From JACIYW01 sp014359745 (GTDB lineage: Bacteria > Pseudomonadota > Alphaproteobacteria > Rhodobacterales > Rhodobacteraceae), in NCBI GenBank assembly GCA_050433985.1, contig JBNPWE010000013.1, positions 30,644 through 94,643 on the forward strand: a stretch of DNA of 64,000 nt. Reading direction: 5' to 3'. The position numbers were made by a program, and so were the translations under genes. The notes beneath the pieces are model-generated. The model worked only from the letters and a program-made list of their open reading frames with translations, was not told the DNA's origin and searched no databases. Of this stretch, positions 44,093 through 52,904 are shown piece by piece; the stretch's first letter is position 1, and each line of letters begins with the position of its first letter.

Positions 44093-45231
44093 AGGTCAGC
44101 GGCCCCTGGCTGACCCGCGACGAAACACAGGCGGTCTGCGCCATGCTGACCGATGCGGGGCATCTGGCGCTGCTGGTCGGGGGCTGCGTGCGCAACGCGC
44201 TTTTGGGAATGCCGGTCGCGGATATCGACATTGCCACCGATGCGCGCCCCGAACGGGTGATGGATCTGGCGCAGGCGGCGGGCCTGCGGCCGGTGCCGAC
44301 CGGCATCGATCACGGCACCATCACCGTGATCGCGGGCGGCCTGCCGCATGAGGTGACAACCCTGCGCCGCGATGTGAAAACTCACGGTCGCCACGCCACC
44401 GTCGCCTGGTCGGATGACCTGGCCGAGGATGCCGCGCGCCGCGATTTCACCATGAACGCGCTTTATGCCCAGGCCGACGGCACGGTGATCGACCCGCTTG
44501 GCGGCCTGCCCGATCTGGAAAACCGGCGCGTGCGCTTTGTCGGCGATGCCAATGCCCGCATCCGCGAGGATTACCTGCGCATCCTGCGGTTTTTCCGGTT
44601 TCACGCCTGGTATGGCGACCCCGCGCGCGGGCTTGATGCCGAAGGTCTGGCCGCCTGCGCCGCCCACGCCGGGGGCCTGCCCCGCCTGTCGCGCGAACGC
44701 ATCGGGGCCGAGATGCGCAAGCTGCTGGCCGCGCCCGATCCCGCCCCCGCTGTTGCGGCGATGCAGGCGGCGGGTGTTCTTGCGCAGGTCTTGCCGGGGG
44801 CCGATGCCGGCGCGCTGCCGGTTCTGGTGCATCTTGAGGGCGGCCTTGCCCCCGACTGGCGCCGCCGCCTGGCCTCGTTGGGCGGCGCGGATGTCGGGCA
44901 GGCGCTGCGCCTGTCAAAAGCCGATGCGCGCCACCTTGATCTGATCCGCAGCAGCGCCGAAAGCCCGTGCGCCGCGGCCGAACTTGGCTATCGCCACGGG
45001 CAGGCGACGGCCACCGATATCGTGCTGGTGCGCGCCGCCCTGATGCAAAGCCCGCCGCCCCACAACTGGCAGGCAGACATCGCGCGCGGCGCCTCCGCCA
45101 CCTTTCCCGTCAGCGCCGCCGATCTGATGCCGGGGCTTCAGGGCGCGGCCCTTGGCGCGCGGCTGACCGCACTGGAAGATCGCTGGATCGCCTCTGGCTT
45201 TACCCTTGGCCGGGACGATCTGCTGGCCTGA
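44089..45231 (+). CDS. cca: CCA tRNA nucleotidyltransferase
   Basis: 380 residues. Nucleotidyltransferase motifs: LLVGGCVRNALLGMPVADID with the DID pair, then TDARPERVMDLAQ, RRDVKTHGRHATVAWSDDLA, EDAARRDFTMNALYAQADG and REDYLRILRFFRFHAWYG. It adds or repairs the 3' CCA end of tRNAs. The third gene of hslO-NUDIX-cca, each overlapping the last. Confidence 0.93.
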   Translation: MKVSGPWLTRDETQAVCAMLTDAGHLALLVGGCVRNALLGMPVADIDIATDARPERVMDLAQAAGLRPVPTGIDHGTITVIAGGLPHEVTTLRRDVKTHGRHATVAWSDDLAEDAARRDFTMNALYAQADGTVIDPLGGLPDLENRRVRFVGDANARIREDYLRILRFFRFHAWYGDPARGLDAEGLAACAAHAGGLPRLSRERIGAEMRKLLAAPDPAPAVAAMQAAGVLAQVLPGADAGALPVLVHLEGGLAPDWRRRLASLGGADVGQALRLSKADARHLDLIRSSAESPCAAAELGYRHGQATATDIVLVRAALMQSPPPHNWQADIARGASATFPVSAADLMPGLQGAALGARLTALEDRWIASGFTLGRDDLLA

Positions 45232-45319
45232 CGGACCGGCACAGATCGGCGCGCCGGTTTCCCTTGACCGGCGGGCACCCTATATCGCGGGCAGATGCCC
45301 CTTCCCAGACGGATCACCT

Positions 45320-47152
45320 ATGCAGATCGCAGGCCTCATAAACCCGTTCCGCCCCGCCGAGGGCACGCCACCGCGCAGCCTCTGGGCCTTTCTGCGTTGG
45401 GCGCTTGAAGGGTCGTGGCCCGTCGTGCTGCTGGCCTCCGGCGTCTCGGCCATCGCGGGCGTGTTCGAAGTGCTCAGCGCGCTGGTGCTTGGCCATGTGA
45501 TCGACACGGCACTTGCCCATGATCCGGCGGTGTTCTTTGCGCGGAACTGGCTGCTTCTGGCCGGGTTTGCGGTGTTCTTCATCCTGCTGCGCCCGATTGC
45601 GTCATCGGCGATGGCGGCGATGAATTCGATCGTCATCGCGCCCAACCTGATGCCACTGGTGCTGTCGCGCCTGCACCGTTTCACGCTGGGTCAGGCGGTG
45701 ACGTTCTTCGACAATGATTTCGCCGGTCGCATCGCGCAAAAACAGATGCAAACCGCGCGCGCCGTCACCGACGTGATCAGCGAAAGCGTCAACGTCATCT
45801 CGTTTTCGCTGGCCTCGCTGATCGGTTCGGCGCTGTTCCTTGTCTCGATCAACATCTGGATCGCGGTCGCGCTGACCCTGTGGCTGGCCGCCTATTTCCT
45901 GCTGATCAAGGCCTTCCTGCCGCGCGTGCGCCGCACCTCGATGGCGCGCGCCGGGGCGCGGGCGATGGTGACCGGGCAGGTGGTGGACACGATCACCAAC
46001 ATCAAGACCGTGAAACTTTTCGCCAATGCCGAACACGAGGATGGCGCCGCCCTCGACACCATGCAGACCTACCGCGACCGCACGGTGGATTTCGGCGTTG
46101 TGTCTGCCTGGTTCCGGCTGGCGCTGATGGTGCTCGCGGGGCTCCTGCCCGTCGTGCTTGTCGGCGGCACGCTTGTGCTCTGGACACACGGCGCGGCATC
46201 GCCGGGCGATATCGCCGCGGCGGGCGCGATTGCGCTGCGCATCGCGCAGATGACCGGCTGGGTCAGCTTCGTCCTGATGGCGATCTACGCCAATGTCGGC
46301 GAAATCGAAGATGGCATCCGCACCCTCACCCCGCCCCACAGCCTGCCCGACAGCCCCGATGCCCGGCCGCTGCCAAAGGCCACCGGCACCATCACGTTCA
46401 AAGCCGTCAGCTTTGCCTACGGGCGCCACGAAGGCGGCATCGATGCCGTCAGCCTGACCATCCCCGCCGGGGAAAAGATCGGCATCGTCGGCGCCTCGGG
46501 GGCGGGAAAATCCACGCTGATCGCGCTGTTGCTGCGCCTCTACGATCCCGAACAGGGCCGCATCCTGATCGACGGCCACGACCTGCGCGACGTAACCCAG
46601 GCCAGCCTGCGCCGCCAGATCGCCACCGTCACCCAGGAAACCGCGCTGTTCAACCGCTCGGCCCGCGACAACATCCTTTATGGCCGCCCCGGCGCCAGTA
46701 TGGACGACGTGATCGCCGCCGCCAGACAGGCAGAGGCCCACGGCTTCATCAAAGGCATGAAGGATCACTTCGGCCGTTCAGGCTATGACGCCCACCTTGG
46801 CGAACGCGGCGTGAAACTTTCCGGCGGCCAGCGCCAGCGCATCGCGCTTGCCCGCGCCTTCCTCAAGGACGCGCCCATCCTGGTGCTGGACGAGGCCACA
46901 TCCGCCCTCGATTCCGAGGTCGAGGCCTCGATCCAGACCGCGCTGATCCGCGTGATGCAGGGCAAGACCGTGCTCGCCATCGCCCACCGCCTGTCCACCA
47001 TCGCCGCCATGGACCGGATCATCGTCATGGACCACGGCCGCATCATCGAAACCGGGCGCCACGACGAACTCCTCGCCCAGAATGGCCTTTACGCCCGCTA
47101 CTGGAACCGCCAGTCGGGCGGCTTCATCGGCGTGGCCGACGCCGCGGAATAA
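45320..47152 (+). CDS. ABC exporter, fused membrane and ATPase domains
   Basis: 610 residues. The N-terminal half has six membrane helices. The ATPase domain has Walker A GASGAGKST (about 393), signature LSGGQRQRIALARAF and Walker B ILVLDEATSALD. It is a homodimeric type of exporter related to the lipid/multidrug group; the substrate is unknown. ATG 45320 is preferred, following GGATCACC. It is separated from cca by an 88-bp gap with a GCCGGT/ACCGGC hairpin. Confidence 0.9.
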   Translation: MQIAGLINPFRPAEGTPPRSLWAFLRWALEGSWPVVLLASGVSAIAGVFEVLSALVLGHVIDTALAHDPAVFFARNWLLLAGFAVFFILLRPIASSAMAAMNSIVIAPNLMPLVLSRLHRFTLGQAVTFFDNDFAGRIAQKQMQTARAVTDVISESVNVISFSLASLIGSALFLVSINIWIAVALTLWLAAYFLLIKAFLPRVRRTSMARAGARAMVTGQVVDTITNIKTVKLFANAEHEDGAALDTMQTYRDRTVDFGVVSAWFRLALMVLAGLLPVVLVGGTLVLWTHGAASPGDIAAAGAIALRIAQMTGWVSFVLMAIYANVGEIEDGIRTLTPPHSLPDSPDARPLPKATGTITFKAVSFAYGRHEGGIDAVSLTIPAGEKIGIVGASGAGKSTLIALLLRLYDPEQGRILIDGHDLRDVTQASLRRQIATVTQETALFNRSARDNILYGRPGASMDDVIAAARQAEAHGFIKGMKDHFGRSGYDAHLGERGVKLSGGQRQRIALARAFLKDAPILVLDEATSALDSEVEASIQTALIRVMQGKTVLAIAHRLSTIAAMDRIIVMDHGRIIETGRHDELLAQNGLYARYWNRQSGGFIGVADAAE

Positions 47153-47170
47153 CGAAGAACAAACCTGCCA

Positions 47171-47244
47171 TTTCATCTTGGTGAAAATACTCAAACTCCA
47201 CCGCCACCCGCCCATCCTCTCGATCCAAATACTCAAATCCCGCC
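47171..47244. repeat. paired TTCATCTTGG / AAATACTC repeat cores
   Basis: TTTCATCTTGG, GTG, then AAAATACTCAAACTCC at 47171-47199, followed by a degenerate second core CCAAATACTCAAATCCCGCC at 47225-47244. Lies in the gap between the ABC exporter and the RNA methyltransferase. Member of the same repeat family as 33564 and 57501. Confidence 0.65.
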
Positions 47245-47262
47245 CCAACCTGCAAAGCAACC

Positions 47263-48510
47263 ATGCCCCCCGATCACCCCACCCGTCACACGATCACCCG
47301 CCTCAACCACCGCGGCGATGGGGTCGCGCCCGGCCCCGTCCATATCCCCGCCACCCTGCCCGGCGAGGTGGTCGAAGGCACCGTGGAAAACGGCCGGATC
47401 GCCGCGCCGAAAATCCTCACGCCCGCGCCCTACCGCATCCGCCCGCCCTGCCCCCATGCCAGGGCCTGCGGCGGTTGCGCGCTGCAACATGCCTCTGACG
47501 CTTTCGTGGCGGCGTGGAAAGCCGATGTGGTGCGCATGGCCCTGGCCGCACAGGGCCTGCACACCAGCTTTCGCCCGATCCACACCTCGCCCCCCCGCAC
47601 CCGCCGCCGCGCCACCCTTGCCGGACGGCGCACCAAAAAGGGCGCGCTCGTCGGTTTTCACGCCCGCGCTTCGGATACGATCGTGGCAATCCCCGGCTGC
47701 CTGCTGCTGCATCCCGATCTGATGGCCGCCCTGCCCCTGCTTGAGGCGATCACAGCGCTTTGCGCCTCGCGCAGCACCACGCTGTCCTTCACCCTGACGC
47801 TTACCGATACCGGCCTTGACCTTGACATCAGCGGCGCGCCAAGCCCCGAGGCCAGCCGCCTGATGACCATGGCACACCTGGTGGAAAGCGCGGGCCTCGC
47901 CCGGCTTTCCTGGTCGGGAGAGACGATCTCCCAATCCGTCCCGCCGATGATCCCCTTCGGCCCCGCCCGCGTCACCCCGCCCCCCGGCGCCTTCCTTCAG
48001 GCCACCGCCGATGGCGAGGCCGCCCTTTTGGCCGCCGTTACCAGCGCCGTCACCAGCGCCATCGGCCCCCCCGCCGCCATCGCCGATCTGTTCAGCGGCT
48101 GCGGCACCTTTGCCCTGCCCCTTGCCACGCAGGCGCGCGTGCACGCGGTCGAAGGCGACGCCGCGATGATTACCGCCCTTGCCACCGGCGCGCGTCAGGC
48201 AACCGGCCTGCGCCCCCTGACCACCGAGGTGCGCGATCTCTTCCGCCGCCCGCTTCTGACCGCCGAACTTGATTACGGCGCCGTCGTCATCGACCCCCCG
48301 CGCGCCGGGGCCGAAGCACAGTGCCGCGAACTGGCCCAAAGCGCCGTGCCCCGCATCGCCGCCGTTTCCTGCAACCCCGTCACCTTCGCCCGCGACGCAA
48401 GGATTCTGACCCAGGGTGGCTATGTGCTTGACTGGGTACAGGTGATCGACCAATTCCGCTGGTCCGCGCATGTCGAACTTGCGGCAGCCTTCTCGAAGGC
48501 CGATAGCTGA
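47263..48510 (+). CDS. RlmD/TrmA-type RNA m5U methyltransferase
   Basis: 415 residues. A short TRAM-like start (TITRLNHRGDGVAPGPVHIP), a [4Fe-4S] cysteine set in PPCPHARACGGCALQH, and the SAM domain (ADLFSGCGTFALPLATQ, VVIDPPRAGAEAQ) with catalytic Cys in AAVSCNPVTFARD. It methylates uridines in rRNA or tRNA; which target cannot be told from sequence. The next gene starts 25 bp later. Confidence 0.9.
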   Translation: MPPDHPTRHTITRLNHRGDGVAPGPVHIPATLPGEVVEGTVENGRIAAPKILTPAPYRIRPPCPHARACGGCALQHASDAFVAAWKADVVRMALAAQGLHTSFRPIHTSPPRTRRRATLAGRRTKKGALVGFHARASDTIVAIPGCLLLHPDLMAALPLLEAITALCASRSTTLSFTLTLTDTGLDLDISGAPSPEASRLMTMAHLVESAGLARLSWSGETISQSVPPMIPFGPARVTPPPGAFLQATADGEAALLAAVTSAVTSAIGPPAAIADLFSGCGTFALPLATQARVHAVEGDAAMITALATGARQATGLRPLTTEVRDLFRRPLLTAELDYGAVVIDPPRAGAEAQCRELAQSAVPRIAAVSCNPVTFARDARILTQGGYVLDWVQVIDQFRWSAHVELAAAFSKADS

Positions 48511-48535
48511 GCGGGGATTTTCAGGGGGCCGTGGC

Positions 48536-49318
48536 ATGTCGCTTCGTACGTCGATTGATCAGTGGCTGGACCGGCCCAAAATCCGCAACGCGATCATCGG
48601 CGTCATCATGTTCAACGCCGTGCTTCTGGGCATGGAAACATCCGACTGGCTGATGGCCCGTTTCGGCCCGCTGATCGTGGCGCTCGATCACGCTTGCCTC
48701 GCGATCTTCATTCTGGAGCTGGGGCTGAAGATCTTTGCACAGGGGGTGCGTTTCGTCCGCTCGGGGTGGAACGTCTTCGATTTCGTGATCATCGGCATCG
48801 CCATCGTGCCGGGCGCGCAATCGCTGTCGGTCCTGCGGGCGCTGCGCATCCTGCGGGTGCTGCGGGTGGTTTCGGCCGCCCCCAGACTGCGCCGCGTGGT
48901 CGAGGGGTTTCTGACCGCGCTGCCGGGCATGGGCAGCGTGCTGCTGTTGATGTCGATGATCTTTTACATCGGCTCGGTGCTGGCCACCGAACTCTTTGGG
49001 GATGCCTTCGATGAATGGTTCGGCACCCTTGGCAAGTCCGCCTATTCGCTGTTCCAGATCATGACACTGGAATCCTGGTCGATGGGCATCGTGCGCCCGG
49101 TGATGGTGCAATATCCCCATGCCTGGGCGTTTTTCGTGCCCTTCATCCTGGTCACCACCTTTGCGGTGGTGAACCTTCTGGTCGGCCTGATCGTCAACTC
49201 GATGCAGGACGCCCATAACGCAGAGGAAAAGACATCGAACGCCGCCTACCGCGACGAGGTTCTCGCCCGCCTTGCCGCGATCGAGGCGCGGCTGTCGCAA
49301 ATCGATCCCCCAAAGTAA
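48536..49318 (+). CDS. voltage-gated sodium channel, NaChBac/NavSp type
   Basis: 260 residues, one six-helix unit. S4 has regularly spaced arginines (SVLRALRILRVLRVVSAAPR, about 98-118), and the pore filter is TLESWSMG at 177-184, the Glu-Ser-Trp signature of bacterial sodium channels. A C-terminal coiled coil (RDEVLARLAAIEARLSQID) would assemble the tetramer. Known marine alphaproteobacterial homologues are Na+-selective. Start is ATG 48536 after AGGGGGCC. Confidence 0.92.
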   Translation: MSLRTSIDQWLDRPKIRNAIIGVIMFNAVLLGMETSDWLMARFGPLIVALDHACLAIFILELGLKIFAQGVRFVRSGWNVFDFVIIGIAIVPGAQSLSVLRALRILRVLRVVSAAPRLRRVVEGFLTALPGMGSVLLLMSMIFYIGSVLATELFGDAFDEWFGTLGKSAYSLFQIMTLESWSMGIVRPVMVQYPHAWAFFVPFILVTTFAVVNLLVGLIVNSMQDAHNAEEKTSNAAYRDEVLARLAAIEARLSQIDPPK

Positions 49319-49350
49319 CCCAAAATTGAGAATTGCCCCGCAAGTTGGGA

Positions 49351-49389
49351 TTCACTTTCTGCGGTTTTCCTGTATGATATCAGGAAAAC
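49351..49389 (+). promoter_or_regulatory. promoter with a palindrome across the -10
   Basis: A possible -35 TTCACT (49351-49356) and -10 TATGAT (49373-49378) are 16 bp apart. The -10 lies in the loop of a perfect palindrome with 9-bp arms GTTTTCCTG (49364-49372) and CAGGAAAAC (49381-49389). It is 25 bp upstream of the L,D-transpeptidase ATG, so it could be an operator or a 5' mRNA hairpin. Confidence 0.5.
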
Positions 49390-49413
49390 AACAAGACTTT
49401 CGGGGCAGTGAAC

Positions 49414-49914
49414 ATGCAGACCAGACGACAGATCCTTCTGGCCGGGGCGGCGGCTACGCTTGCCGCCTGCGGTAGAAACACCTATCCCACCCGCGCCTAT
49501 ACCGGACCAGAGGTCACGCGCATCCATGTCGAAAAGACCAACCGGCGCTTGATGCTCTTGCATCGCGACAAGGTGCTCAAGCTTTACCACATCGCCCTTG
49601 GCTTCAACCCCGAAGGTCACAAACGGTTCGAGGGGGACGGCCGCACCCCCGAAGGGCCCTATGTCATCGATCGCCGCAATCCCGAAAGCGCGTTCCACCT
49701 GTCGCTGGGAATATCATACCCCAACAGCCGGGATGTCCAAGTGGCGCGCGCTGTCGGCAGGTCGCCGGGCGGCGACATCTTCATCCACGGCCACCCCCCC
49801 ACCGGCGTCAGCAAACCCGACTGGACATGGGGCTGCATCGCCGTGACCAATCCCGAGATTGAAGAAATCTACGCGATGGTGCGCACCGGCACCCCGATCA
49901 ACGTCACCGCCTGA
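49414..49914 (+). CDS. L,D-transpeptidase family lipoprotein (YkuD domain)
   Basis: 166 residues. Leader MQTRRQILLAGAAATLAACG is a lipoprotein-type signal with a Tat-like TRRQILL. The YkuD domain ends in the catalytic HGHPPTGVSKPDWTWGCIAV (His and Cys). It cross-links peptidoglycan or attaches proteins to it. A GTG two codons upstream is an alternative start. Convergent with the CAP-domain lipoprotein gene. Confidence 0.9.
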   Translation: MQTRRQILLAGAAATLAACGRNTYPTRAYTGPEVTRIHVEKTNRRLMLLHRDKVLKLYHIALGFNPEGHKRFEGDGRTPEGPYVIDRRNPESAFHLSLGISYPNSRDVQVARAVGRSPGGDIFIHGHPPTGVSKPDWTWGCIAVTNPEIEEIYAMVRTGTPINVTA

Positions 49915-49938
49915 CCGGCATCTCTACGCGAAACCAAC

Positions 49939-49965
49939 GAATGGGCAATTCTGGCTTGCCCGTTC
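49939..49965. terminator. bidirectional hairpin between convergent genes
   Basis: GAATGGGCA (49939-49947) pairs with TGCCCGTTC (49957-49965), one G-T pair, between the stops of the convergent transpeptidase and CAP-domain genes. Confidence 0.5.
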
Positions 49966-50509
49966 AATTGGTCGCACCGACCGTCGATATTGAATCGGGC
50001 CCGCCAGTGACCAGCGTCCACCACAGCTTGCCGCTTGGTTCCTGGAAATAGGCAAAGCCCATTTCCTGCGCCGCCGGGTCCAGCAGGATTTCACGCTCGA
50101 CCGGGTTTGCCGCCCAGGCCGCCAGCGTTTCCAGCTCTGTCTCGTAGGTTTCGGAAATCAGCTCTCCCTTCAACTCGTCGGGATAGCCTGCGCGCGCCAC
50201 CCGGTCGATGGGCGATGACCCGTCCGAGCCAAAGTGCCAGGGCCGGTTCTGCAAGGACATGTCGCGCGAATGGGTCGCTGCGGCGGCATTAAGCGCGGCA
50301 TTCAGGCGCAGCGGGCCCGACCCGGCCGCGCCACGCAGCGCGTTGACGCCGTCCAGCATTCGAAGCTGAATTTCGCCCAACTGCGACTCTTTCAACCGAT
50401 AGACCCGTGGCAACGGCTTGCCATCGGTCCCGTATTTTACCTCTGGCGGCGCTGCGCAGGCCGACAGCCCAAGGCAAATAATCAGAAAAATTCCAGAAGG
50501 TTTCATCAT
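49964..50509 (-). CDS. CAP/SCP-domain lipoprotein
   Basis: 181 residues: lipoprotein leader (GIFLIICLGLSACAAPP) and a CAP domain (LNAALNAAAATHSRDMSLQN, RPWHFGSDGSSPIDRVARAG, GELISETYETELETLAAWAA, AAQEMGFAYFQEP). The His and Glu positions fit the family cavity. Envelope location; molecular function unknown. It lies between two L,D-transpeptidases. Confidence 0.85.
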   Translation of the reverse strand: MMKPSGIFLIICLGLSACAAPPEVKYGTDGKPLPRVYRLKESQLGEIQLRMLDGVNALRGAAGSGPLRLNAALNAAAATHSRDMSLQNRPWHFGSDGSSPIDRVARAGYPDELKGELISETYETELETLAAWAANPVEREILLDPAAQEMGFAYFQEPSGKLWWTLVTGGPDSISTVGATN

Positions 50510-50674
50510 TCGGGGGGTCCATCACACAAAATCCTGCCCTCATTACATCGGCGCGCCCGCGGGCACAAACCCTTCGCGCGATAAACCGCCAACAGCAAGG
50601 GGTTTGATTTGTAATTGCCACATCAAAATCGTAAGATATCACGATGATCCCTCTCGGCATCGAAGGAGAACGCT

Positions 50675-51289
50675 ATGGGCAGCGACATGGGCAGCGACAA
50701 TTTTTCAAATTTCTCTCGGCGGGTGTTTCTTGGCGGCGGGGCCGCCATGGCCAGCGGCCTGGCAATGCCCGCGCTCGCCCAGCCGATGGCCAACACCGTC
50801 GAAATCGAACAGGATGTGCAATCGGTGCGGCGCAACGCCTCGGCCTTTCGCACCCTTGATTGGCAGCCCTATTTCAGCACCCTGCGCAAGGGCGCGATCC
50901 TGGTCGATATCGACAGCCGCGCCGTCCATTTCTGGAGCGAGGATGGACAGACCTACAAACTTTACCCTTCGTCGGTGCCGATGTCCGATGACCTGACGCG
51001 CCGCGGCAGCACCAGCGTCATCCGCAAGGTCGAGGGGCCGACATGGGCCCCCACCCCGGCCATGAAAAGGCGCAATCCCGAATGGCCCGATTTCATCCCG
51101 GCGGGCCCGGAAAACCCGATGGGCACCCATGCGCTGTATCTGTCGTGGCAATATTACCGCATCCACGGCACCCATGATACGCGCAAGATCGGCCGCCGTT
51201 CGTCGAACGGCTGTATCGGCCTTTACAACGAACATATCGCCGACCTGTTCGGCCGCGCCAATGTCGGCACGCAGGTGTTGCTGATTTGA
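50675..51289 (+). CDS. Tat-exported L,D-transpeptidase
   Basis: 204 residues. Twin-arginine leader SRRVFLGGGAAMASGLAMPA, then a YkuD domain with TLRKGAILVDIDSRAVHFWS and catalytic HGTHDTRKIGRRSSNGCIGL (His and Cys). It makes 3-3 cross-links or anchors envelope proteins. Divergent from the CAP lipoprotein gene, with 165 bp between. Confidence 0.92.
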   Translation: MGSDMGSDNFSNFSRRVFLGGGAAMASGLAMPALAQPMANTVEIEQDVQSVRRNASAFRTLDWQPYFSTLRKGAILVDIDSRAVHFWSEDGQTYKLYPSSVPMSDDLTRRGSTSVIRKVEGPTWAPTPAMKRRNPEWPDFIPAGPENPMGTHALYLSWQYYRIHGTHDTRKIGRRSSNGCIGLYNEHIADLFGRANVGTQVLLI

Positions 51290-51381
51290 CACCGCTCGCC
51301 CCCAGGCAACCATCGTGAAATCGTCACAATTGTGTTCCCGCCCGGATGGGGATAAGATTTCCCCAAAAGGGACAGTGAAAA

Positions 51382-51414
51382 CCCGAACCCGCTCAATACC
51401 TTGGCGGGTTCGGG
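51382..51414. terminator. perfect 10-bp hairpin after the Tat L,D-transpeptidase
   Basis: CCCGAACCCG (51382-51391) pairs with CGGGTTCGGG (51405-51414) around a 13-base loop. It lies 93 bp after the transpeptidase stop. No long T run follows. The 316-bp gap 51290-51605 contains this stem and two palindromic repeats and no gene. Confidence 0.5.
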
Positions 51415-51494
51415 GATAAATATCCCCCATATACCCTTCCCGAAAATTGAACGCCGCTCGCCAGCCGAAAACCGATGGTCCAAGCTTGGCCTAA

Positions 51495-51540
51495 AGCAAT
51501 TTCAGAAAAAGTTGATAGACTTTTTCGGTTCGAAATTGCT
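51495..51540. repeat. 46-bp palindromic element
   Basis: Arms AGCAATTTC (51495) and GAAATTGCT (ending 51540) enclose an inner inverted repeat GAAAAAGT / ACTTTTTC. AT-rich against a GC-rich background. Confidence 0.7.
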
Positions 51541-51553
51541 ACAGATCAACACC

Positions 51554-51597
51554 CTACAGCGTTTCCGCCGATTCATGGAAAAGCCGAAACACTGTAG
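51554..51597. repeat. 44-bp palindromic element
   Basis: Arms CTACAGCGTTTC (51554) and GAAACACTGTAG (ending 51597), near-perfect, with centre CGCCGATTCATGG. It ends 8 bp from the mtaB stop and follows the 46-bp palindrome by 13 bp, so the pair may act as the mtaB terminator region. Confidence 0.7.
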
Positions 51598-51605
51598 ACG
51601 GCGCC

Positions 51606-52862
51606 TCAGGCCCCGGCCTGCAAACGCCCCGCCGCCACGCCGGTGATTCGCGCCGATACGATATGCCCCTCGGGCTGATCGCTGGCAAAAGCCACCTCGG
51701 CGAACTGTTCGGTGCGCCCGGCGCGGGGCCCCTCGATCAGCACCCGGTGTTCACGACCCACCTGTCCGGCCATATGCAGCGCTGCGCGCGCGTCCCCCAG
51801 GGCGCGCAGCCGCGATGCCCGTTCCTTGATCGCCGCCCCCGAAACCGCGGGCATGCGCGCCGCCGGCGTGCCCTTGCGCGCGCTATAGGGAAACACATGC
51901 AGCCAGGTCAGCCCGCAATCCTCGACCAGCCGGACCGAGTTCTCGAACATCGCCTCGGTCTCGGTCGGGAAACCGGCGATGATATCGGCGCCGAACACCA
52001 TGTCGGGGCGCAGACGGCGTGCCTCTTCGCAAAACCGGATCGCATCGTCGCGCAGATGGCGCCGTTTCATCCGCTTCAGGATCATGTCGTCGCCGGCCTG
52101 CAATGACAGATGCAGATGCGGCATCAGCCGGGGCTCGGTCGCGATCGCCTCCATCAGCGCCGGGTCAACCTCGATGGAATCGATCGAACTGATCCGCAGC
52201 CGCGCCAGCCCCGGCACCAGCCGCAGGATGCGCCGCACCAGATCGCCCAGACGCGGCGCCCCCGGAAGGTCAGCCCCCCAGCTTGTCAGATCGACGCCCG
52301 TCAACACCACCTCGGCAAACCCCCGATCGACCAGCCGCGCGATCTGTTCCACCACCACCCCGGCGGGAACCGACCGCGAATTGCCGCGCCCATAGGGAAT
52401 GATGCAAAATGTACAGCGATGATCGCAGCCGTTTTGCACCTGCACATAGGCCCGGTGCCGCCCGAACCCGTCGATCAGATGCCCCGCCGTTTCGCGCACC
52501 GACAGGATGTCATCCACCTGCACCCTTTCGGTCGTGCCGATCAGATCGGGCACCAGCGCCGCCCAGGTCTCGGCGCGCATCTTTTCGGTATTGCCGATAA
52601 CGCGCGTCACCTCGGGCATGGCCGCAAAAGTTTCGGGTTCGGTTTGGGCGGCGCAACCGGTGACGATGATCGGCGCATCAGGATGGGCGCGGCGGGCGCG
52701 ACGGATTTCCTGCCGGGCCTTGCGCACCGCCTCTGCGGTGACGGCACAGGTGTTGATGATCACCGCATCGTGCAGCCCCGCCGCCGCCGCCAACTCCTTC
52801 ATCGCCTCGGTCTCGTAAAGATTGAGGCGGCAGCCATGCGTGGTGAAAACCGGCGCGTTCAT
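51606..52862 (-). CDS. mtaB: tRNA t6A37 methylthiotransferase MtaB
   Basis: 418 residues. The N-terminal methylthiotransferase cysteines are at 11, 39 and 70 (GCRLN, NTCAVT, GCAAQ), the radical SAM cluster is CDHRCTFC at 146-153 (NGCDHRCTFCIIPYGRGNSR), and a C-terminal TRAM domain ends the protein. GCRLN without an N-terminal extension is the MtaB rather than MiaB form. It makes ms2t6A37 in tRNAs such as tRNA-Lys, whose gene lies 1.3 kb away. The start at 52862 is the family N-terminus. Confidence 0.92.
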   Translation of the reverse strand: MNAPVFTTHGCRLNLYETEAMKELAAAAGLHDAVIINTCAVTAEAVRKARQEIRRARRAHPDAPIIVTGCAAQTEPETFAAMPEVTRVIGNTEKMRAETWAALVPDLIGTTERVQVDDILSVRETAGHLIDGFGRHRAYVQVQNGCDHRCTFCIIPYGRGNSRSVPAGVVVEQIARLVDRGFAEVVLTGVDLTSWGADLPGAPRLGDLVRRILRLVPGLARLRISSIDSIEVDPALMEAIATEPRLMPHLHLSLQAGDDMILKRMKRRHLRDDAIRFCEEARRLRPDMVFGADIIAGFPTETEAMFENSVRLVEDCGLTWLHVFPYSARKGTPAARMPAVSGAAIKERASRLRALGDARAALHMAGQVGREHRVLIEGPRAGRTEQFAEVAFASDQPEGHIVSARITGVAAGRLQAGA

Positions 52863-52904
52863 GCCCCGCCCCCGCGCCTGCACTGACTGCGGACGCCTCC
52901 GGCG

